NCBI RefSeq assembly: GCF_030867145.1
Contig: NC_134418.1
Location: 1,980,802 to 2,044,801 of the forward strand
Direction of reading: 5' to 3'
Source of the DNA: Opisthocomus hoazin
Taxonomy: Eukaryota; Chordata; Aves; Opisthocomiformes; Opisthocomidae
Length of the DNA stretch: 64,000 nucleotides
Positions 48,450-58,400 of this stretch are shown here, one piece after another. The notes under the pieces are model-generated. The model had not been told where the DNA came from. It did not search any database and worked only from the letters and a program-made list of their open reading frames with translations. The stretch's first letter is position 1; each line of letters begins with the position of its first letter. Position numbers and translations under genes: made by a program.

Positions 48450-48880
48450 GCTCAATAAACACAATATTCAGCCGTTTTCCAAAAAATGGCAACGGAGACG
48501 GAAGGGTCCGAGTCATTATTTTGGCGCGGGCAGATTGCTAACTTGTTTAAATTCGTAAAAAAAAGGGGAAAAAACAGAAAAAGGAGGAAAAAAAAACCCA
48601 CCAGAATTGGCAGCTCCTCACGTATTAGTCGAAATGCTGCAGACTTGGCTCCCGCTCACCTCCGCAACATAATGTTAAATGGCATCAAGACAGTATATCA
48701 GTCATTTACATATGTTGCTTATAGACGCCAAACTTATTAACACAATAAAACTGCTGCTAAGAAGCTTTCCTGCCTATTTTTCTCCTGGAGAATGTCAGTG
48801 TTGGAAGCACCTAGCCGCCTCGTATGGAAACACCCGGGGCTGCCTTTCATATGGCACCAGGGAAAATAAATAGATGAATC
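48450..48880. promoter_or_regulatory. Candidate regulatory element, about 430 bp
   Basis: The block contains GTCATTATTTTGGCGCG, CACGTATTAGTCG, TCATTTACATATG and CTTATTAACACAATAAAAC. Homeodomain cores and POU-like ATTTACAT occur together. There is no coding potential. Inference only. Confidence 0.4.
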
Positions 48881-49129
48881 AGCCAGGGTCCCCTCCGACC
48901 ACTTCCAAAGCAAAGCGGGAGGAAGATCCGTTGATTCCGAGCGTTGTGCGTCGGAGGAGACCTCCAGCACCCAGCAGCACCCCGCCAGCCCCGGCGTCCC
49001 CCCGAGGCACACCACCTCCCAGGGCCAGCACCCGGGATGGCTTCACCCCGGGGCTGGTTTTAAAGCCCTCCGCTCCGAGGTGTCCCCGGCTCCCCGCCCT
49101 CGAAATGCTGGAAGGGGAGGTGTGTATTT

Positions 49130-49412
49130 CTCTTTCCAGTGGTGCCCAGCGACAGGACAAGGGGCAACGGGCACAGACTGAAGCAGAGGAAGCTCCAGCT
49201 GAAGATGAGGAAGAACTTCTTCCCTGTGAGGGTGCCGGAGCCCTGGCCCAGGCTGCCCAGGGAGGCTGTGGAGTCTCCTTCTCTGGAGATATTCCAGCCC
49301 CGCCTGGCCGCGGTGCTGTGCAGCCTGCTCTGGGTGACCCTGCTTGGGCAGGGGGCTGGACTGGGTGACCCACAGAGGTCCCTGCCAACCCTGACCATTC
49401 TGTGATTCTGTG
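49130..49412 (+). mobile_element. CR1 LINE, the only CR1 between 42.8 and 60.4 kb
   Basis: A 280-bp 3' fragment from CTTTCCAGTGGTGCCCAGCG to CCATTCTGTGATTCTGTGA. It is very similar to the young copies, with a few private changes (CACAGACTG, TTCCCTGTGAGG). Confidence 0.92.
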
Positions 49413-51198
49413 AGCTCCCTGAATATGACGCTGCGTGGTCCCCGTGGGGTTTGGGGGGGACTCTCCCAGCATCTGAGCAGGGTCAGCCCCTCTCCCCGTG
49501 GTTTCTTTGCCCCTGCAACTGTGCGACCTCACAGGGAATCTTGCTTTCTCATCTGCTGGAGCAAAGCCGGCGCGAGCCCCAGGGGAGGTCCGACGTGGCG
49601 GGGTCACGCTCCGGTGCCGTCCGAGGGAGCACCCAAACCCTCCCCGGGGCTGGAGGCGTAATTTCCTGTGTCGAAATTTCCTGAGCTTTCCTAGAAAGAC
49701 ATTTTTGCTGCGGTGATGACCCTGCCATGCATGGAAAAGCATTTCTAAAGGCGACATCCTGTAGCCCTGGAGGGGGGTACGCGGTGGGACATTAGCTGGG
49801 AGACCAGTCTTCACCCCCAGAACCAGTGGGGAGGGCCGGCTGAACCCAAACACCACGGCTGAGCCCTTCTTTGTGGTATAAATCCCCCAAATATCCCCAA
49901 GAATCCCAGTGCTAAGGCACGGAGCCACGGCATCCCGAGGAGGGTTCAAGGCTGAGACCAGGGATGAGGGATAAATCCGCTCCTGGTGATGCCAGACACC
50001 TGCTGCTGCAGCCAGCCTGGGGACAGGGGTGACAAACCAGGGTCAGGAGAGGGCTGGATTGCCCCCCTCGCTACGGAGAAGGGCACGGGGACCCTCAGGA
50101 CCCCCACAGCTCTGCCCGCTGATGCCGTACCCGCTGTCACCCCAGCAGGTCCCCAACGAGGACCACGTCCCGTGCCTGCGTGGCAGCTGATGCCATCCAC
50201 GGAGCCGTGTGTGCTGCTGGCATCAGCGCTGCTCTGACAAGTCACGTCACAAGCAGGAGATGCAGATGCTCCTCAAAAACCACGTTTTGGCAAAAACTGC
50301 CCCAAACCCACATGTTCCAGTGCCACTGTGCTCCAAGGGCTCCAGCGTGGGTGAACCGGCTCATCACCGCACTCAACCCATTGGCAAAGAGGGCACATGG
50401 GGTCCCCAAGGTCAGGCACCAGGTCAGGGGGAAAGGTCCCCAAGTGCCCAACCTCTGCACATCACTTTCAATGAATGAGTTGCAACGACTTTACCTAAAA
50501 CTGTGGTCCTGTGGTACCACCTTGCCGAGCAGAAATGACCAGAGCAATCGCTGTCCCGGGTGCGAGTGAGGCCTCAGAGCCAGGATGGGCATTGCCACCA
50601 AGGGCTGAGGGTGCTGCAGCTTTCTGCAGGGCTTTCTCAGGGCCACAGGCACCTGCACGATCACCTTGAGATGTTTCAAGGCTTGGAGATGATCCTGTCA
50701 GGAGCTGGGGGTTTCAGTGTCTGCAAGGAGCTGGGTGCAAAATCCTGTTTGCTTTGCAAGTGCAAAATTCCTGTTCATTGACACCTGGCTGCAACCACCA
50801 AAGGCACAGCTGTGTCCACACCAAACGGCCTTCAAGATCTCCTACCTCTGAGTAGGTTGGAAGCCCACCAGGACCCATCACACCGCAGCCCACATCTGTG
50901 GAGAGTTTCTGTATCAACACAGCAGTCAGGCTACACTGGAGAGGCAAGGGTGGATGCAGACCCCGTGGAAAAGCCATCATGACCATTGTGTAGGCAGGTG
51001 AGGACCCAGAAGCACCTTTCCTAGTGGACTGACCTCTTCTAGCCCATAGCTATGTGATCTGGGTGGCTTCCCCTTCCCAGACTTGGTGGTGAGATCCTCT
51101 CTCAGTGGAGGATCTGACTCCAGAGGCTAAAGCTGTCTCCCATCCATCCATGTCAATGTATTTATCTACCACCATCTCTACCATCCCCATGTTATTGT
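49413..51198. other. EMX1 upstream domain, unique sequence
   Basis: No gene, transposon or repeat recognised. Confidence 0.45.
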
Positions 51199-51653
51199 CT
51201 CCTTCCTTCCTTCCTTCCTTCCTTCCTTCCTTCCTTCCTTCCTTCCTTCCTTCCTTCCTTCCTTCCTTCCTTCCTTCCTTCCTTCCTTCCTTCCTTCCTT
51301 CCTTCAATCCATCCATCCATCCATCCATCCACCCATCCATCCTTCCACCCTTCCATACTTCCATTCATCCATCCATCCGTCTGTCCATCCATCCATCCAT
51401 CCATCCTTCCATCCATCCATCCATCCATCCATCATCCACCCATCCATCCATCCATCCATCCATCCATCCATCCATCCATCCATCCATCCATTCACCCATC
51501 CATCCATCTGTCCATCCATCCATCCATCCATCCATCCATCCATCCATCCATCCATCCATCCATCCTTCCACCTATCCGTTCACCCATCCATCCTTCAACC
51601 CTTCCACCCTTCCATCCGTCCATCCATCCGTCCATCCTTCCATCCATTGATGG
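51199..51653 (+). repeat. Compound microsatellite (TTCC)n then (ATCC)n
   Basis: A nearly pure TTCC run covers 51199-51304 (about 26 units). It switches to ATCC with scattered TTCC, GTCC and ACCC variants to about 51653. Open frames in it (SFLP and HPSI repeats) are artefacts. Confidence 0.95.
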
Positions 51654-53379
51654 ACCAGTTGACAAAGCCACCTTAAAAAAGGGAGGCTGGGCAGGTGAGA
51701 CCAACAACCTGCTGAAGCCCCCTGGGTTGTGCACGCTCCGTTTGCTCCTATCCGGAACATCCCCGAGCCAAGTGAAATGGAAAAAATCCACAAAAGCCGA
51801 CGAAGCGGGGAAGGGGGAGCAGCCTGGGCCAGGCAGGCTCCGGACCCGCTCATCCCCCAACCCGAAACACGGCCCCATTCCTCCCGTCTCCACTTCGGGG
51901 CCACCCTTGAAGGCTGACGAGGAGAAACCCGGGCAGGGCAAGGAGCTGTGTCCATGGGAAGAGCGGGTGGGAGAGGTGAGGAGGAAATGATCCGACGCTT
52001 TGAAGTCTGGTCAACTTTTAACATCCCGGCAAGCTGCGCCCGTGGCCACGCTCCGGGGCCGGGGCCTGATTTTCACATTCTGCCCTTTGATGCTGGAGGC
52101 CGACGTGTTACAGATTAACGCGACGGAGCCGGGACGGACTGCACCTGCCCAGAGCGTGCCGGATCCGCCCCGGCCAAGCCTTGGGAGAAAGGGGCTCCGG
52201 CAGGGATTCGTGGCCGGGTGGGCGAGCGGTGGCCGGGGATGGAGCTGGATGGGGCTGGACCCGCTGCCCGTCCCCGAGCATCCCCGGCGCTGACCCTCAA
52301 CCCCCAACCCCAAGGCTGGTTTTTGGTGCCTGTCCGTCCCCCTCTCCCTCTCCTTCGTTCCTCTTTCGTTTGCTCCTTGGAAAATCCTCGCCGTTGTATT
52401 TGAAGAGGCATCAGACACCCCCATTTCCCCCAGCAGCACCCCCTAATCCCAGTCCAGCCGCCCCCTGCCCAGTCCTGCCTGCCCACCGCCGCTGCCGGCC
52501 GCGTCCCTCCGCCGCGCTGCCACGACTCCGCCGCTCTTTCGTTAAAATAGAAAATGTCTTTCTCCTCCACCCAGAGCTCCTCCTGGCCGGGGATCCAGCG
52601 GGAAGGCAGGCTGCTCCGCGACCCCCCTCCTCCCGGGGACGCGGGGGCTGAAGTTCGCCCAGCAATAAACCGGGAACGCCGAGGGCCGGAGCTGGGGGTC
52701 CGCGTTTTATTCCCGTGGAGGGGGGGATAAAAATCTTGCCTGAATAATCCTGGAGGTGGGAGCTGGGCCTGGGAGCGGCGAGGCGGTGGGGGGAAAAAGA
52801 AATGGAAATAAAATTGTAAATCAATTTCTCTCGTGGTTTCGGCGCAGCGGTTTCCGGCTCCCTCCGGAGCATCCCGGGAACCAGGACTGAAAACCACCGG
52901 GGCGAACAGGGAGAGGGGGAAAAAAAATTAAAAATCAGCTTAAAGCTTTGTAATTGTCCGAAAGGGCGATTTCTTCCCCAAACCAAAGCAGATCCCCCCA
53001 CAAAAGAAATAATAAAAGGTTCCCGCGGAGAGGGGCCGCGGAGGGGAGCTGCTGCGGGGATTCCCGCAGGGGGCAGCCAGCCCCCGCCCGGCTTTTGGCT
53101 TTTTTTTTGCCCCCCCCTCCTCCCTTTCCCCCGCAGAAGATGCTGAAAGGCGGCGAGATCCGCACGCAAACGAAATCCGCGCCCCACGCGGGGCTGCGGG
53201 CTCCGCGGCTCTGCCACCGGCCCGGGGAGGGGGGGCAGCGAAAACAGCGCGGGAGGAGAGGAAGAAATTCCCTTAAATTGAATTAAACGATATTAAATTG
53301 ATTGGAATTCAATCCCGCGCGTGGTCCGCAGCCGGGCACCGCTCCACCTCTGAGCAGAGGCGCCGGCCCCGCGTTCCCC
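51654..53379. other. EMX1 upstream unique sequence, CpG-rich in part
   Basis: No coding gene is supported. 52010-52130 (TTTTCACATTCTGCCCTTTG and GTTACAGATTAACGCG) and 52540-52570 differ from the GC-rich background and could be regulatory, but I cannot support more than that. Confidence 0.4.
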
Positions 53380-54085
53380 TTCCACTCCCCTTCCTCTCCC
53401 CTTCCTTTCCCCTTCTTTCCCCTTCCTTTCCCTTTCCTTTCCCCTTCCTTTCACCTTCGTTCCCTTTCCACTTCCTTTCCTTTCCTTTCCTTTCCTTTCC
53501 TTTCCTTTCCTTTCCTTTCCTTTCCTTTCCTTTCTTTCCTTTCCTTTCCTTTCCTTTCCTTTCCTTTCCTTTCCTTTCCTTTCCTTTCCTTTCCTTTCCT
53601 TTCCTTTCCTTTCCTTTCCTTTCCTTTCCTTTCCTTTCCCCTTCCTTTCAGTTTTCTCTCCCCTTCTTTCCCTTTCCTTTCTCCTTCATCTCCCCTGTCC
53701 TTTCCCCTTCCTTTCAGTTTTCTCTCCCCTTCTTTCCCTTTCCTTTCCCCTTCCTCTCCCCTTCCTTTCCCCTTCCTCTCCCTTTCCTTCCGCTTCTTTC
53801 CCCTTCTTTCCCCCTTCTTTCCCCTTTTTCCCCCTTCTTTCCCCCTTATTTCCCCCTTCCTTTCCCCTTCTTTCCCCGTCCTTTCCCCTTCTTTTCCCCT
53901 TCCTTTCCCTTTCCTTTTCCCTTCTTTCCCCCTTCCCTTCTCCTTCTTCCCCCTTCTTTTCCCCTTCCTTTCTCTTTCATTTCTCCTTCTTCCCCCTTCT
54001 TTTCCCTTCCCTTCCCCTCCCCTTCTCCTTCCCTTTCCCCTTCCCTTTTCCCTTTCCCCTTCCCATCCCCTTCCCCATCCTCCGC
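53380..54085 (+). repeat. Polypyrimidine tract with a pure (TTTCC)n core
   Basis: About 700 bases are almost entirely C and T on this strand. 53470-53638 is essentially pure TTTCC, with one TTTCTTTCC slip near 53530. The mirror symmetry of such tracts permits intramolecular triplex formation. The tract ends about 1.4 kb before the EMX1 start codon. Confidence 0.95.
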
Positions 54086-54622
54086 TCCGCGCCTGGGTCC
54101 CCTCTCCGCCAGCCGGCTGACCCAGCCCCGCTCCTCTAATTCCATAATTCCATTTTTTTTTTCCCCAAAGCATATTTAAAACGCGGATTATTTCCTCCCC
54201 CCCCCCCCCCGAAAATAAAAAGCGAAGCGCTTCGGCGACGCGCTCGCTCCGTTTCTAAGCTCTCTTTTCTGCGGGGTTTCGCATCTTTTTGCGATTTTGT
54301 TGGGTTTTTTGTGGTTTTTTTCCCCCCTCACCCCTCGGAAACCCGCGCTCCGCTCCGCTCTGCGCGGGGGGAAAGGACCCGCGGGTTCCCAGCCCGGAGG
54401 ATTCCGACCCAGCCGAGTGGAAAACAGATTTCCAGCCCCCTTTGTGCGGGGGGGGGTGGTAGGGGGGGGGCTGGCCCCCGCCTCCGCGGGCCCGCAGAAC
54501 TCCGAGCAGAGCCAAACTGCGGAGCGAACTCGGACCGGCCCGCGCAGGGGCTGCGCGCCCCGCGCAACCCTCCGCCACGGGGAAAAACCGGCCCCAGCCG
54601 CCGGGTACGGAGGTTTTTAATC

Positions 54623-54689
<67 letters not shown>

Positions 54690-54707
54690 GTTGTTGTTGT
54701 TGTTGTT
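54623..54707 (+). repeat. (ATT)n-(GTT)n compound microsatellite in the EMX1 promoter region
   Basis: About 22 ATT units are followed by six GTT units, an AT-rich island inside the CpG island roughly 760-840 bp upstream of the start codon. Confidence 0.92.
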
Positions 54708-55009
54708 CCCAGCGCAGGATCGTACCGTGGGAAGAGCGGGATTTTACCCCCGGGGAGGGGGGAAGGTCCTTCCGCGGGGCTGGGGGTACGCGGAGGGGAG
54801 CGGAGCTTGCGCGGGGGGGGCGGGGAGCCGCGGCGGGGCGCGGAGGAGGGCTTCACCTCCCCAACCCCCCCCAACCCCCTCCATCCATCCCTCCCTCCCA
54901 CTCCGCTCCCCGAGCCGCCGAGCTACGAAACCGCCGCCGATATAGAGAGATATTTATTATCGAAAAAGCGAAAAAATAGGAAAGGGGGAAGTAAGAGGGG
55001 GGGGGAAAA

Positions 55010-55110
55010 AAGGGGATTTTTTTACTTTTTAAGTATTTTTTGATTTTTTAATTTTTAAATTTTTTTTTTTAATTTTTTTTTAAAGAAAAAAAAAAAGAAG
55101 AAAGGAAAAA
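55010..55110 (+). repeat. T-rich then A-rich low-complexity segment
   Basis: Runs of T up to 12 long are followed by a run of about 12 A, which could fold back into a hairpin. It lies about 350-450 bp upstream of the EMX1 ATG. Confidence 0.7.
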
Positions 55111-55460
55111 CAACCCCCCACGCAGCCCACAACTTCGCTGCGCACCGGCGGGAGCGGCTCCAGTCCAGTTTTTCGGGCGCTCTCCGCTTCCCCCACCCCA
55201 GCCCCTGCCCCCGACCCCCGGCCCCGGCCCCGGCAGGTGAGGCCGCCCCCTCCCCCGGGCCCCGCCAGGTACCGGCCGTATTTCTACCGGCTGCCCGGGG
55301 CTCGCCGGCTGCGTGGGTGCCCGCGGGTGGGCGGCGGAGAAGCGGGGGGGGGGGGGGGGGCGGGGGGGGAGGTTTCTTGCGCACCAACAGCCCCTCTCCG
55401 GGCCTCCCCCCCCCTCCCCTTTCCCTCCCCTCCCCTTTCCCTCCCCTCCCGGCTCACACC

Positions 55461-58400
55461 ATGTTCCAGCCGTCCGCGAAGCGCTGCTTCACCATCGAGT
55501 CTCTGGTGGGCAAAGACTCCCACCTCGGCCCCGAGGACCCCCCTCGCCCCTCCGCCCTCTCCTACCCCCCGGCCCCGCCGCCTCCGACCCCTCCGCCGCT
55601 TTCTCCCCCGGTTTCCCCGGCTCCGCCGCCGCCGGCCGGGCCCTCTACGGCAGCGCCGAGCTCGTCTTCCCCGAGGCCGTGGGGCACCCGGCTCTCCCCG
55701 TCGGGCCCCACCAGTTGGGGGGTTCGGCCCTGCCTCCCCCCCACTCCTTCTTCGGGCCTCAGCACCGCGACCCGCTCAACTTCTACCCCTGGGTGCTGCG
55801 GAACCGCTTCTTCGGCACCGCTTCCAAGGTGAGGTGCGGGGCGGCGTGGGGGGGGGGGGTCCCCCGCTCAGCCCGGCGTGCGGGGAGGGAGCGGGGGGCT
55901 GCCCGCTCCGCCGGGCCCGTTAACCGGGGGGGGACCGGAGGCAGAACCTGTTGCTGCGGTGCCCGGCACGCACGGCCGGCGCTCGGGGGGTGCGGGCACC
56001 GGTACCGGTGCGTTTACACTCCGGTGCTGATGCGTTTACACTCCCGGTGTTGATGCGTTTACATACGCGGTGCCGGTGCCTTTACACACCCGGTACTGAT
56101 GCGGTTGCACCCCCCGGTACTGATGCGGTTGCACCCCCCGGTACTGACGCGTTTCCACTCCCGGTGTCCGAGCGCTCCCGCAGCCCTGGAGCCGGCGTGC
56201 GGCTGCCGCGGTGCCGGTGACTGGAGGGGGGGGGGTGGGGGGGGCCGGGGAGCCCCGCGGGGTCCCGGGGACGGGACCGGCGCTGCCGCCTCCCTGCGCG
56301 GCCCCGGGCTGCCGGAGCCGGAGTTTGGGTTCTGCTGCTCCGGGGGGAAGGGGAAGGTGGCGGCGGAGCTCGGCTGCGCGGCGAGGGTTTGGGTTGGTTT
56401 TGTAGCTTTTCCTTCTTTCTCTCTTTCTTTCCTCTCTCTTTCTTCTCTCTCTTCCTCTCTTCTTCTTTCTCTCTTTCTTCTCTCTTTCTCTCTTTCTTTC
56501 TTTCTCTCTCTCTTTCTCTCTTTCTCTCTTTTTCTTTCTTTCTCTCTTTCATTCTTTTGCTCTATTTCTCTCTTTCTTTCTTTCTCTCTTTCTTCTTTTG
56601 CTCACTCGCTCTTTCGCTTGCTCTTTTGCTCGCTCTTTCGCTTTCACTCTTTTTCTTTCTTTTTCTCTCTCTCTTTTTCCTTCTCGCTCTGTCTCTCTTT
56701 TTCTTTCTCTCTTTTTATTTCTCTCTCTTTCTCTTTCTTCCTCTCTCTCTTTCTCTTTCTTCCTCTCTCTCTTTTTTCTGTTTCTTTTTCTGACTCTCTG
56801 TCTCTATCTTTTTCGTTTATCTTTCTTCTCTGTATCTCCTTCTCCGTCTCTCCTTTCTTATTGGCCTTTCTTTTCTTTCTCTGTCTGTGTCCTGCCCCTT
56901 TTCCTTTCTCTGTCTGTGTCCTGTCCCCTTTCTTTCCTTTCCTTTCCTTTCCTTTCCTTTCCTTTCCTTTCCTTTCCTTTCCTTTCCTTTCCTTTCCTTT
57001 CCTTTCCTTTCCTTTCCTTTCCTTTCCTTCCTTTCCTTTCCTTTCCTTTCCTTTCCTTTCCTTTCCTTTCCTTTCCTTTCCTTTCCTTTCCTTTCCTTTC
57101 CTTTCCTTTCCTTTCCTTTCCTTTCCTTTCCTTTCCTTTCCTTTCCTTTCCTTTCCTTTCCCTGCCTGTCTTCTGTCCCTTTTCCTCTTCTCTCCATTCC
57201 CGTAGTCCCCGCCGCGGTGCCCGGGGGTCCTGGATTAGGGTTATCTGCTCCGCACCGACCCCGCGCCTGGCTCCGGGCTCCGGCGGCTCCGCCGAGGGCT
57301 GCGGCCGCTGCCGGCTGCGCCCGGGGGCACCGGCCCGGTGGGACCCGCACCCGGCCCCGGCCCTGTCCCTGCCCGTCTGGGCTCCCCGCTCCGGCCCCGC
57401 TTCTGCCCGCAGCCCCTGCCCGCACCGCCTCTGCCCCCTGCCAGACCCGGCCGCCTTGCTTCCCGGCCTTTGCTGTCCTAAGGGTTTCTCTCTTTTTTCT
57501 TTCTTTTCTTTCTTTCTTTTCTTTCTTTTCTTTCTTTTCTTTCTTTTCTTTCTTTTTGCTCTTTCTTTCTTTTCACTCTTTTCCTTCTCTCTTTTTCTTC
57601 TCTTTTTCCCTCTCTCTTTTTCTTCTCTCTTCTCTCTTTTCCTTCTCTCTTTTCCTTCTCTCTTTTCCTTCTCTCTTTTCCTTCTCTCTTTTCCCTCTCT
57701 CTTTCTTTTTTTCATATCTGTCCTTCCTTCCTCCCTTCCTTCCTTCCTTTTTCTCTCTTGCTTTCCCACTTTCCTTCTCCCTTTCTTTCCTTCTCCCTTT
57801 CACTCGTTTCTTTTCCTTCTTGTCTTTCCTTCTCTCTTCTTTACTTTTTTTTTTCTTGATTCTCCCTTTCCATCTCTTTCTTTTCCCGTCACATTCTTAG
57901 GCTGCTTCCCTCTTTCTCCTCTTTTTATCTCCTTTTTCTTTCTTTCTCTCTGTTTCTTCTCTGCCTCCTCCCTGGTCACTCTCTTTCTTTCATCTTCCTC
58001 CTGCTCTCCCCATTTGTCCCTTCTCCCTCTCTTCCCTTCTCTCCCCTTTCCCTTCCCCTCACACTGCCCCTGTGTCCAGCCCCACCACGGGACCCAGGTC
58101 AGCCAGGGAGGGAGCACAGCCGGACATCTTGGGGTAGGGAAAGTGCCCAGGCCCCCCCAGTACCCCCTTGTCCATCCTCCCCGTGTCTCAGGGCACGAGG
58201 GTCCTCCCCAACATCCCCCCCCTACACCCACAGAGCGGGAGCTGTGGGGCTGGGGGTGCCGGCGCGGGCCCCTGACTCCGCTCTCTGTCCGTAGGGAACG
58301 AGGTGTCCCAGGAGAGCCTGCTCCTCCACGGCCCCTTCGCTCGGAAGCCCAAGCGCATCCGCACCGCCTTCTCGCCGTCGCAGCTCCTGCGGCTGGAGCG

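Larger units (their letters stand above)
47546..49129. other. EMX1 upstream domain, unique sequence with two AT-richer blocks
   Basis: No gene recognised. 48030-48230 and 48450-48880 look like conserved non-coding sequence and are listed separately. Confidence 0.45.
54190..56400 (+). promoter_or_regulatory. CpG island spanning the EMX1 promoter, exon 1 and start of intron 1
   Basis: CpG density is high from about 54230, apart from the ATT run and the A/T-rich 54940-55120 segment. GC boxes and a CT-rich 5' leader immediately precede the ATG at 55461. A transcription start cannot be fixed from sequence. The leader reads CTCCCCTTTCCCTCCCCTCC just upstream. Confidence 0.65.
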
